Origin: a virus | DNA: 40,556 bases | Virus record (IMG/VR): IMGVR_UViG_3300042691_017303 | Coordinates: 1-40,556 of that record | Strand: one strand, 5' to 3' | Part shown: positions 31,627 to 38,164 of the stretch, piece by piece | Position numbering within the stretch: position 1 is the first letter of the stretch | How the letters are laid out: each line of letters starts with the position of its first letter | Program-made: the position numbers and the translations under genes | Notes under the pieces: generated by a model | The model's input: the letters and a program-made list of their open reading frames with translations, nothing else | Databases searched by the model: none | Told to the model about the DNA's origin: nothing

Positions 31627-32153
31627 GCACCCTGCCGCGAGTCGAGGTCTGGAAGCCCGTTGTCGGCTTCGAGGGCTTGTACGAAATCAGCGATCAAGGG
31701 CGGGTGCGGTCGCTTGACCGGATCGTTTACGTTATCCGGGCCGACGGAGAGGTAAGCGAGAGGTTCTACCGTGGGCGCGTACTGCGGCCAGGGCCTCGCC
31801 CGAGCGGCCACCTCACCGTTGTAATCGGCGGGGCCACCCATAACGTCCACACCCTTGTCCTAACTGCGTTCACCGGTCCGCGCCCGTTCCCCGACGCGCA
31901 AGCGCGTCACCTAAACGGCGACGAGAAAGATAATCGGGTGGAGAACTTGTGTTGGTCTACGCGCGCCGAAAACACGCGGGACCGCAAGTGGCATCGCAGC
32001 AGCGTCGTTTACCGACTGTCGCCGGCTCAAGCCGCGCAGATCAAAGAGCGCATCCAAAACGGGGAGACGCATAAGCGCTTAGCTATCGAGTTCGGCGTCG
32101 CCAGATCGACCATCACGGCAATCAACGCGGGGAGGTTCCATGTCGATGTCTGA
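31623..32153 (+). CDS. HNH homing endonuclease with NUMOD4 and HTH domains
   Basis: The 176-residue protein has NUMOD4 at residues about 8-60 ([20 protein letters not shown]). An HNH nuclease core follows at about 75-125 ([14 protein letters not shown], then [18 protein letters not shown]), with conserved His, Asn and Asp/Glu residues. A C-terminal helix-turn-helix at about 135-170 ([13 protein letters not shown], then [15 protein letters not shown]) completes the DNA-binding part. Such free-standing endonucleases cut homologous loci that lack them and copy themselves in. It overlaps the methyltransferase stop (ATGA) and the polymerase start (14 bp), and sits just before polA, a common target gene of homing elements. 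Confidence 0.9.
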   Translation: MSTLPRVEVWKPVVGFEGLYEISDQGRVRSLDRIVYVIRADGEVSERFYRGRVLRPGPRPSGHLTVVIGGATHNVHTLVLTAFTGPRPFPDAQARHLNGDEKDNRVENLCWSTRAENTRDRKWHRSSVVYRLSPAQAAQIKERIQNGETHKRLAIEFGVARSTITAINAGRFHVDV

Positions 32154-34290
32154 GTTCCTGTTCTTGGACATCGAATCCCGCTCTGCGGTCGACCTCCGCA
32201 AGACCGGCGCGCATGTCTACTTTGAGAGCGACACGACCGACGTCTGGCTCGCGTGCTACGCCTTCGACGACGAAGAAGTGCAGACGTGGTGGCCGGGTGA
32301 GCCGTGCCCGCCGCGCATCGCCGAGCACATCCGCGCCGGCGGCATGGTGTCGGGCTGGAACGTGGCCGGGTTCGAGATGCTTGGCTGGAACGCCCTGCTC
32401 GGCCCCAAATACGGCTGGCCGATTCCGCGCGTCGAGCAGTACGACGACACGGCCGCGATGGCCGCTGCGATGGCTCTGCCGCGCGATTTGGCCGGGGCCT
32501 CGGCCGCTCTCGGCCTGCCGGTGCAGAAGGACATGGAGGGCCGATCGGTCATGCTCCGCATGGCCAAACCCCGCAAGCCGCGCCGTGGCGAGCCCGACGG
32601 CCTCTACTGGCACGACGCCGACAAGGAATCGCTCCAGCGTCTCGCCGCCTACTGCAAAATCGACGTAGAGACGGAGCGCCTGGCCCGCCGTCGCCTCGTA
32701 CCGCTGTCCGAACTCGAACGCCGCATCTGGCTCCTCGACGCCAAGATCAACAACCGCGGCGTCCTCCTCGACCTGCCGCTTGTCCGCGCGATGAAGCAAA
32801 TCGTCGAACAGGCGCAGACCCGCCTCGACCGGGAGATGACGCTGGCGACAGGCGGCTACGTCACGGCGGCCACGCAAGTCGGCGCGCTGACGAATTGGCT
32901 GCAAGACAACTACGTGCCAGCCGAGAGCTTGGCCAAGTCGTCGATCAAGGAACTGCTCAACCTCGAAGACCTCCCCACCAACTGCCGCAAAGCGTTGGAG
33001 CTGCGGCAAGAGGGGGCGAAATCGAGCACGGCCAAATTGGAGGCCGCGGAGCAGGTGGCGTGCAAAGACGGCCGGGCGCGCGGGATGCTTCTGTACCACG
33101 GCACCTCTACGGGCCGTTGGGCTGGAAAATTGCTCCAGTTGCAAAATTTTCCACGCGGAACGGGGGTAATTAAGGACCCCGAAAAGGCCGTGCCGGATAT
33201 GATGCGCGGCGATGCCGAGTGGGTTTCTTTCCTCTATGGCCCGCCGCTTTCGGCTGTATCGGATTGCCTGCGTTCGATCATCCGCGCCGCACCAGGCCAC
33301 GACCTCATCAGCGCCGACTTCTCTGCGATCGAAGGCCGCGTGACGGCTTGGCTGGCCGAGGAGCAGTGGGAACTCGACGCCTACCGGGCCAATGACGAAG
33401 GCCGCGGGCCCGGCCTCTACGAGATTGCGGCCGCTGACATCTTCAACGTGCCAGTGGCGACCATCACCAAGAAGGATCCCCGAAGGCAGGTCGGCAAGGT
33501 CGCGGTTCTTGCCCTCGGCTTTGCCGGCGGTGTGCGCGCCTTCTACTCGATGGCCAAGAACTACCCCGACGTCGACATGGCCGCCGCCTACGGGCCGCTC
33601 AAAGACGCCGTGGCGGCCGACACGTTCGAGAAGGCGGCAGAGCGCTACGCCGAGTGCTTGGCCCGCAAGGACCAAGGCGCCGATCAGATGCCGCGAGAGG
33701 CGTGGATCGCGTCGGAACTCACCAAGGTCATGTGGCGCGCGAAGCACCCCAAGACCGTCGCGCTGTGGAAGGCGCTGGAGGTTGCGGCCTTCGAGGCCGT
33801 CGAGAATCCGGGCCATGTCCGCGTCGTCAACGGCAAGGTCGCGTTCCTCGTCCGCATGGGGTTCCTCTGGTGCCGGCTCCCGAGCGGCCGTTGCCTTGCC
33901 TACGCCAGCCCCAAGATCGGCGACGTGGAAGTGCCGTGGGCCGACAAGACGAAGCCGCCGTCAGAGCGGGAGAAACGCAAGGCCGTTACCGCTCTTGGCG
34001 TCAACTCTGTCACGAGAAGATTTGAGAGATACACAATGTACTCGGGCTTATACACCGAGAACTGTGTACAAGCGATTGCGCGCGACATCATGGCGAACGC
34101 CATGCTGAAAGCCGAGGACGCCGGGTATCCAATCGTTATGACGGTCCACGACGAGCTGGTGGCCGAGGTTCGCAAAGACTTCGGAACCGTCAAAGAATTT
34201 GAACGACTTATCTGTGACTTGCCCATGTGGGCCGCTGGTCTTCCGCTTACTTCCGGCGGCTATCGCGCGGAGCGTTTTAAAAAGGATTGA
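32140..34290 (+). CDS. polA: Family A DNA polymerase with 3'-5' exonuclease domain
   Basis: This 716-residue protein is the replicative polymerase candidate. An N-terminal DnaQ-like domain shows FLDIES (D10, E12), a mid Asp in EQYDDTAAM and YCKIDVETE (about 172). The polymerase domain shows motif A LISADFSAIEGRV (about D393), motif B RRQVGKVAVLALGFAGG (about 448) and motif C MTVHDELVAE (about 668). In motif B the usual aromatic FGxxYG is replaced by LGFAGG, a form seen in phage polymerases of this length. ATG 32140 has GGAGG six bases upstream and lies inside the HNH gene. Two AT-richer stretches with inverted repeats occur in its coding sequence. Confidence 0.94.
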   Translation: MSMSEFLFLDIESRSAVDLRKTGAHVYFESDTTDVWLACYAFDDEEVQTWWPGEPCPPRIAEHIRAGGMVSGWNVAGFEMLGWNALLGPKYGWPIPRVEQYDDTAAMAAAMALPRDLAGASAALGLPVQKDMEGRSVMLRMAKPRKPRRGEPDGLYWHDADKESLQRLAAYCKIDVETERLARRRLVPLSELERRIWLLDAKINNRGVLLDLPLVRAMKQIVEQAQTRLDREMTLATGGYVTAATQVGALTNWLQDNYVPAESLAKSSIKELLNLEDLPTNCRKALELRQEGAKSSTAKLEAAEQVACKDGRARGMLLYHGTSTGRWAGKLLQLQNFPRGTGVIKDPEKAVPDMMRGDAEWVSFLYGPPLSAVSDCLRSIIRAAPGHDLISADFSAIEGRVTAWLAEEQWELDAYRANDEGRGPGLYEIAAADIFNVPVATITKKDPRRQVGKVAVLALGFAGGVRAFYSMAKNYPDVDMAAAYGPLKDAVAADTFEKAAERYAECLARKDQGADQMPREAWIASELTKVMWRAKHPKTVALWKALEVAAFEAVENPGHVRVVNGKVAFLVRMGFLWCRLPSGRCLAYASPKIGDVEVPWADKTKPPSEREKRKAVTALGVNSVTRRFERYTMYSGLYTENCVQAIARDIMANAMLKAEDAGYPIVMTVHDELVAEVRKDFGTVKEFERLICDLPMWAAGLPLTSGGYRAERFKKD
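33123..33180. repeat. Inverted repeats within the polymerase gene
   Basis: TGGAAAATT (33123-33131) and AATTTTCCA (33145-33153) are a perfect 9-bp inverted repeat with a 13-base spacer. Just downstream GGGGT (33163-33167) and ACCCC (33176-33180) form another. The stretch is strikingly AT-rich for this gene and encodes LLQLQNFPRGTGVI near the polymerase core. Confidence 0.6.
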
Positions 34291-34315
34291 CGCCCTCGAA
34301 TACTTGTGACATACA
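34287..34315 (+). promoter_or_regulatory. Promoter with GTGACATACA for the small-gene cluster
   Basis: TTGACG (34287-34292), 17-base spacer, CATACA (34310-34315), overlapping the end of the polymerase gene. The -10 lies within GTGACATACA (34306-34315), identical to the putative operators in the repressor/Cro region 10.7 kb away. This suggests that the phage repressor also controls this cluster. Confidence 0.58.
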
Positions 34316-34320
34316 CGGTT

Positions 34321-34342
34321 TTGCAGGAGCCCAAACCTGCAA
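34321..34342 (+). promoter_or_regulatory. Leader hairpin before the RHH gene
   Basis: TTGCAGG (34321-34327) pairs with CCTGCAA (34336-34342) around an 8-base loop, directly followed by GGAG of the ribosome site. It would lie at the very 5' end of the transcript from the promoter at 34287-34315. It may protect the mRNA or hold the ribosome site open or closed. Confidence 0.5.
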
Positions 34343-34354
34343 GGAGTAGTACCA

Positions 34355-34528
34355 GTGAAGGACGAGAAGATCATCACCACGATGCGGCTTCCCAAGTCGC
34401 TGCTCAAGGCGCTCTCGACGAAAGCGGCGGCGGAAGGCCGTTCGCGCAGCAACTATGTCGAGCATGTGCTGCGGCGCGACGTCGGCAAGGCCGCGCTCAA
34501 AAAGGAGAGAGGGAATGTCCTCGACTAA
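34355..34528 (+). CDS. Ribbon-helix-helix (Arc/CopG-like) regulator, 57 aa
   Basis: GTG 34355 follows AAGGAG by eight bases. The product reads ITTMRLPKSLLKALSTKAAA and then GRSRSNYVEHVLRRD, a textbook RHH fold: a beta strand, a helix, a Gly/Arg turn with Ser, and a second helix. RHH proteins such as Arc and Mnt dimerise and bind operators through the strand. It is the first gene after a promoter, so it may autoregulate and control the run of small genes behind it. The end overlaps the next gene by 14 bp. Confidence 0.78.
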   Translation: MKDEKIITTMRLPKSLLKALSTKAAAEGRSRSNYVEHVLRRDVGKAALKKERGNVLD

Positions 34529-34706
34529 ATCTCGCTTCCACGCCCGTATCGTCTTTCTCGACGGAACGGTGCGAGAGTTCGATTTCGACACATCCACCTC
34601 GATTCGAGGCATCGACGGAGAAATGCTTAGCTTCTCGCAGTCGAACGCCCGCATTCTTGTCAACCCCGCCGCCGTCCAGACGATCGACTGGACCGACAAT
34701 GACTGA
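34515..34706 (+). CDS. Small hypothetical protein, 63 aa
   Basis: ATG 34515 overlaps the RHH gene and has AAAGGAGAGAGG upstream. The product looks like one small beta domain (RFHARIVFLDGTVREFDFD, then SFSQSNARILVNPAAVQTID) without motif. It overlaps the next gene by 8 bp, so it is part of the coupled run. Confidence 0.55.
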   Translation: MSSTKSRFHARIVFLDGTVREFDFDTSTSIRGIDGEMLSFSQSNARILVNPAAVQTIDWTDND

Positions 34707-34926
34707 CCTCGACGGACTCCGTGCCCGCTTTCCGGAACTCGGCTTCTCCGTCTACGGCATGGAGCCTGGTCAGCCGTTGACGTTGGAGGTTTTCACGCCA
34801 GACGGCACCATCCACTCCGTCACGCGCGCTACGTTGGCCGAGTGCGTGGGTGCGATGTTCCCGGCGCCGGCGTCGGAGCAAGAGCCCGCGGTGGCCCCGG
34901 CCAAAGAGGAGGACGTGTTCGCATGA
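34699..34926 (+). CDS. Small hypothetical protein, 75 aa
   Basis: ATG 34699 overlaps the previous gene. The product has a short alpha/beta pattern (LDGLRARFPELGFSVYGMEP, then LTLEVFTPDGTIHSVTRA) followed by a Pro/Ala/Glu-rich tail. It ends in an ATGA overlap with the next gene. No family recognised. Confidence 0.55.
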   Translation: MTDLDGLRARFPELGFSVYGMEPGQPLTLEVFTPDGTIHSVTRATLAECVGAMFPAPASEQEPAVAPAKEEDVFA

Positions 34927-35096
34927 CCTGGGTGCTCCTGCTCTGGCTAGCGTCCGCGCCGGACGTTCTCACGCCGATCGCCCAATACGCCACGCTGCGT
35001 GAATGCGCGGCGGCCCGACGCGCCGAGGTGACCGCGAACCTCGCCGCCGGCGCGCGGGGCGGAATCCGCTACGAATGCATGAAGGAGGGAGAGTGA
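34923..35096 (+). CDS. Small exported protein with two Cys, 57 aa
   Basis: Hydrophobic N-terminus (MTWVLLLWLASAPDVLTP) followed by two cysteines 24 residues apart, a layout that fits a secreted or membrane-anchored peptide with one disulfide. A second gene at 37285-37518 has the same plan. Overlaps both neighbours (ATGA at the start, TGATG at the end). Function unknown; the envelope is the likely place of action. Confidence 0.55.
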   Translation: MTWVLLLWLASAPDVLTPIAQYATLRECAAARRAEVTANLAAGARGGIRYECMKEGE

Positions 35097-35716
35097 TGAC
35101 CGACCGACTAACGCCGGGGATGCTGCGTGACCTTGGTACCCAAATTTCAAACGCAGAGCACATGGGGCAGACGCCTTGCTCTTGGTTTTTTGCCGAGGCA
35201 TTGCGCCGCGAAGAAGCAGCCCGCCGCGAGGCGGAGGCCGACAAGATCGACGGCTTGGAAAGCGACCTCTCGTTTGCGAAGCAGCGTTGCAACGAAATTG
35301 CCGCCGAACGCGACGCGCTCAAGGCCCGCGCCGAGGCGGCAGAAAAGCGCACGCGCGATTTGGAGCGAGAGGTCGAAGGTAGTTACGAAGAATTGAACAG
35401 CATCGACCCGGACCTAAACCGCGCACTGGAGCGCGCCGAGCGCGCCGAGGCCGAGAACGCGCGGCTGCGCGAATTGGCTGAAGCCTTGGCAAACGCCGCT
35501 GACGATGTAGGTGTCCAACATTTTGATACTGACACCATTCCGGGGTACGTCGGGACTATGCAAGCGGCAACACTGGCTGTGCGAGCCGCGCTCGCGCCGG
35601 TCGAGGCGAAGCACACGACGGGGCCGGAAACCTATGACGATGCGCTCGAAAGGCTCGCCGCGAAAAGCGGGCGCTCGCGCGTGCCCGACGACTACGACAG
35701 CGACAACGAAGGTTGA
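35096..35716 (+). CDS. Coiled-coil protein, 206 aa
   Basis: ATG 35096 overlaps the previous stop with GAAGGAGGG upstream. Residues about 35-135 form a long Ala/Glu/Arg/Lys-rich coiled coil (REEAARREAEADKIDGLESD, RDALKARAEAAEKRTRDLER), followed by a small region with HFDTDTIPGYVG and an acidic tail ending DDYDSDNEG. Many phages carry such coiled-coil early proteins without assigned role. No membrane segment. Confidence 0.6.
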   Translation: MTDRLTPGMLRDLGTQISNAEHMGQTPCSWFFAEALRREEAARREAEADKIDGLESDLSFAKQRCNEIAAERDALKARAEAAEKRTRDLEREVEGSYEELNSIDPDLNRALERAERAEAENARLRELAEALANAADDVGVQHFDTDTIPGYVGTMQAATLAVRAALAPVEAKHTTGPETYDDALERLAAKSGRSRVPDDYDSDNEG

Positions 35717-35727
35717 TGGAGGCGACG

Positions 35728-36057
35728 ATGGCCGATGAATTGAACGCGGAAACCTTGCTCGATGCTGTGGAAACCGCTTTTCGGGCGTGGCTCAAGAGGC
35801 CGACATCCGCCACAGCGGAGGACTGGCGATCCGCTCGCGCCGATCTTTTCCGCGCCTGGAACCGCCGCGCGACGACGGAGCCGGGCGTGCCGGACGCTGG
35901 TGCATTGGCAGACGAGGCCGAGGATTGGTGCAGCGGTGCGTTCCCCGAACACGCCGGGTTCAACGTGCATGTCCGCTCCGCAGCTATCGCCGGATATATG
36001 TCGGGACACCGCGCCGCCATCGCCGCCCTGCGCGCAGCCAACAAGGGAGAGGGATGA
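35728..36057 (+). CDS. Hypothetical protein, 109 aa
   Basis: ATG 35728 has GGAGG five bases upstream; ATG 35716 is the alternative. The product is helical (DAVETAFRAWLKRPTSATAE, then HVRSAAIAGYMSGHRAAIAALRAA) with a single Cys. The end overlaps the next gene by 4 bp. No family recognised. Confidence 0.55.
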   Translation: MADELNAETLLDAVETAFRAWLKRPTSATAEDWRSARADLFRAWNRRATTEPGVPDAGALADEAEDWCSGAFPEHAGFNVHVRSAAIAGYMSGHRAAIAALRAANKGEG

Positions 36058-36323
36058 TGGGTAAGACAGCCGAGCGGCTGCTGGACGAGTACGACGAGGC
36101 TCAGACCTACGGGCCGAACATCGAAATGATCGATAAAAAGCGCCGCGCCGTCCTTGCTGCGATGAAACGCGCCAACCGCCTGACCAAAGCCGAGCGGGCC
36201 GTCGTGAAGGCATCGGTTGAAATGCTCGCCGCTGAGGGAGACTTGAAGCGCTTCGAGGGGAAATACCAAGCCTGGAAAAGCGCCGTCCGCAACCTCGAAC
36301 GCGCGAAAGGCGGTGCGCGATGA
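36054..36323 (+). CDS. Helical basic protein, 89 aa
   Basis: Starts at ATGATG 36054/36057 over the previous stop. The product is strongly helical and basic (EMIDKKRRAVLAAMKRANRL, KAERAVVKASVEMLAAEGDL) and could bind nucleic acid or a partner. ATGA overlap with the next gene. No motif recognised. Confidence 0.55.
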   Translation: MMGKTAERLLDEYDEAQTYGPNIEMIDKKRRAVLAAMKRANRLTKAERAVVKASVEMLAAEGDLKRFEGKYQAWKSAVRNLERAKGGAR

Positions 36324-36691
36324 CCGACGCAGGAACCAGACCGGCTTATTGGAAGCCGCCAATCACCGAAGAAAACCGCAAACCGCACGGCTGCCTTAAT
36401 TGTGAGGCTGCGGGCGTGATTGCCGTCACTTTCCCGCCAAATGGCGTCATCGCCGTAGGCTTCGGCATGGCAGCACTGATGCGCGACAATCGCTGCGTTT
36501 ATGACGAACCGCGAATCGAGGACGCCAAAGACGAGGACTACATGACCGGCGCGCAAGCCGAGGCCATGGCCGCCAAAGACCCGGACCACGACTGGCGCAT
36601 CGTCATACACGGCCCACTGTCCGGTCGAACCTACCAGCGCCAGGGCGCCGAAAACTGGGTGCTTATCGAACAGAACGAGGGCTTCGCATGA
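36320..36691 (+). CDS. Hypothetical protein with CxxC, 123 aa
   Basis: The N-terminal part contains HGCLNCEA, a CxxC-type pair, and a Gly/Val-rich stretch (GVIAVTFPPNGVIAVGFGMA). The second half is acidic with YMTGAQAEAMAAKDPDHDWRI and ends EQNEGFA. The single CxxC plus a lone later Cys is not enough to call a zinc finger. Overlaps both neighbours by 4 bp. Confidence 0.55.
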   Translation: MTDAGTRPAYWKPPITEENRKPHGCLNCEAAGVIAVTFPPNGVIAVGFGMAALMRDNRCVYDEPRIEDAKDEDYMTGAQAEAMAAKDPDHDWRIVIHGPLSGRTYQRQGAENWVLIEQNEGFA

Positions 36692-36930
36692 CCTGGAAGC
36701 CCGAGGATATCGTCGTCAGCGACGCGGAGGTCGAGGCGCATATCAAGTCTGTGCATGGCGACAGCTTCATCCCCTCGCAGTCCTTTATCGAGCGGACGCG
36801 CCGCTCCTTGCAAGAGCGCATCGCCGCCCGGATGCCGCCACAAATGCATTGCCCGCCGTCTCCCTTCCACCCGGAACGAATTGCGAGCCACAACGCCGCG
36901 CTCGACGCCGTGGCACGGGGGCGGGGATGA
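36688..36930 (+). CDS. Hypothetical protein, 80 aa
   Basis: ATGA overlap with the previous gene and again with the following membrane peptide. Charged, mixed helical product (VSDAEVEAHIKSVHGDSF, then FIERTRRSLQERIAARM). No family recognised. Confidence 0.52.
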   Translation: MTWKPEDIVVSDAEVEAHIKSVHGDSFIPSQSFIERTRRSLQERIAARMPPQMHCPPSPFHPERIASHNAALDAVARGRG

Positions 36931-37010
36931 AGTACTGGGGACCACTTTTATCTCTCGCGCTTAGTGCTTTCGCTTTGGGGCTTTCAGTAGGAGGGCTTGT
37001 TTTCCGATGA
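36927..37010 (+). CDS. Small membrane peptide, 27 aa
   Basis: ATG 36927 overlaps the previous stop (ATGA) and TGA 37008-37010 overlaps the next start (ATGA). The product is a single hydrophobic helix (LLSLALSAFALGLSVGGLVF). Overlap at both ends supports translation. Role unknown. Confidence 0.5.
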   Translation: MKYWGPLLSLALSAFALGLSVGGLVFR

Positions 37011-37288
37011 CCGACAAGCTGCGCGACGAGTTGGCCCGGCTTATGGCCGAAGCGTATGTCACGGGTAACACGCATGATTGGCCGGAATGGCACACCGACG
37101 CGGAAGCCGTCATTCTCTACATCCTGAAACGCGAGGCCCGCGCCCGCGCCGAGGCGCTGGAGAGGGCGGCGATGGAGGCGCTTCGGTCTTGCCCTCCGCG
37201 CTTCGAAAGCGATCTAATGCGGCTTGGCTACCTATCGGCGGGAAACGATATTGCCGCCGCGATCCGGGCGCTGAAGGACAAGCCGTGA
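37007..37288 (+). CDS. Hypothetical protein, 93 aa
   Basis: Product is helical and charged: KLRDELARLMAEAYVTGN, then AVILYILKREARARAEALER and a Cys-Pro-Pro turn, ending with a typical AAAIRALKDKP. Small phage proteins of this general look (two helices, conserved Trp-Pro, C-terminal AIRAL) are common in Rhizobiales phages, but no role is assigned. GTGA overlap with the next gene. Confidence 0.55.
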   Translation: MTDKLRDELARLMAEAYVTGNTHDWPEWHTDAEAVILYILKREARARAEALERAAMEALRSCPPRFESDLMRLGYLSAGNDIAAAIRALKDKP

Positions 37289-37518
37289 CCCTCGCCCTTG
37301 TCACGATCGTCGTCTGGACAGTGGGCGGCGGGCTCTACCCGCGCGAAACACGCTGGTCCTCGCTGACGTGCAACGAGATTTGGGTCAACGCAGAGGAAAG
37401 ACTCGCGATCTATGGCGGTGGCCAGATCGAGATGGCTTGCGAGGAGTTCAAGCCGCTGCATGAGTCGGACTTAGACCTGCCGGCCTTAGGTCCGGCGCAA
37501 CTGGGAGGAGATGAGTGA
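37285..37518 (+). CDS. Small exported protein with two Cys, 77 aa
   Basis: GTG 37285 (GTGA). Hydrophobic N-terminus TLALVTIVVWTVGGG, then two cysteines 23 residues apart, and an acidic tail. The design matches the gene at 34923-35096, so the two may be distant paralogues. Probably acts at the membrane or in the periplasm. Confidence 0.55.
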   Translation: MTLALVTIVVWTVGGGLYPRETRWSSLTCNEIWVNAEERLAIYGGGQIEMACEEFKPLHESDLDLPALGPAQLGGDE

Positions 37519-37519
37519 T

Positions 37520-37741
37520 ATGGCGACAGACAAACCCGAAAACCCGCCCGCGTTTCCGAACCAAGGCAAGATCGATTACCGGGAAAACGGCATGGACCTT
37601 CGCGACTGGTTCGCGGGCGGGGCTATGCGGGGGTTTTGCTCGACCCTAGTCGGGCAAGATGACGCGCCAAAGTATGCGGTACTGGCTCGGGACGCCTACG
37701 CCATGGCCGATGCGATGCTCGCGGAACGGAGCCGCAAATGA
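37520..37741 (+). CDS. Small phage protein (NPPAFP...LRDWFAG type), 73 aa
   Basis: ATG 37520 is nine bases after GGAGGAG; ATG 37511 is too close to that site. The product has ENPPAFPNQGKIDYRENGMD and LRDWFAGGAM, followed by a helical AVLARDAYAMADAMLAER. Proteins with this NPPAFP plus LRD(Y/W)FA pattern are widespread in phages and prophages with no known activity. Overlaps the next gene by 4 bp. Confidence 0.65.
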   Translation: MATDKPENPPAFPNQGKIDYRENGMDLRDWFAGGAMRGFCSTLVGQDDAPKYAVLARDAYAMADAMLAERSRK

Positions 37742-38094
37742 CCACCCCGAAGATCCAAGCCCAACTTCGCAGGCTGCGCGTGTTCAACGCCGCCAAAGCC
37801 TTCATGCAACTGCACAACCGGGCGCCTGACGTGCCGGAACTGGAGGACTTTCTGCCAGGCGTGCAGCGGCATTCTATCCGCTACCACCTGCACGAACTCG
37901 ACGGCGCCGCGGGCTTGCCTTTCGCCACCGTCACCGGGCGCACAAGCGCCATCGTTCGACGCGACGCCGGCGACTACACCGGGGGCGACATCAGCCATGT
38001 CCCTTCCGCCGACGAGTTCATGCGCGAGCTGCCGAACGGCCACGTCCGCCTCGGCGTGACCCGCAAAGAATTGTTCGGAAGCATAGACTTGTAG
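37738..38094 (+). CDS. Hypothetical protein with possible winged-helix-like domain, 118 aa
   Basis: The first 60 residues (QAQLRRLRVFNAAKAFMQLH, then PELEDFLPGVQRHSIRYHLH) fit a helix-turn-helix or winged-helix pattern with a recognition helix RHSIRYHLHEL. The rest is beta-like and charged. A DNA-binding role is plausible but not certain. Ends 70 bp before the primase-helicase gene, in a gap where I see no convincing promoter. Confidence 0.5.
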   Translation: MTTPKIQAQLRRLRVFNAAKAFMQLHNRAPDVPELEDFLPGVQRHSIRYHLHELDGAAGLPFATVTGRTSAIVRRDAGDYTGGDISHVPSADEFMRELPNGHVRLGVTRKELFGSIDL

Positions 38095-38164
38095 GTTTTG
38101 GCTTTCGCACCCGGCATACGTTGCGATACGCTCACCAGCCTTTGTCTTTCGAGCGAGCCCAAGA

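Noticed and set aside
24573-34290. A full 2-aminoadenine (Z) genome system
   Set aside because: MazZ-like and HD enzymes and a family A polymerase are present, but no PurZ-like gene is seen, and the polymerase type is common in phages with normal DNA. Kept only as an open question.
34279-34320. A terminator after the polymerase gene
   Set aside because: I found no stem directly after the stop; the AT-rich sequence fits a promoter, and the hairpin at 34321-34342 has no T tract and precedes a ribosome site.
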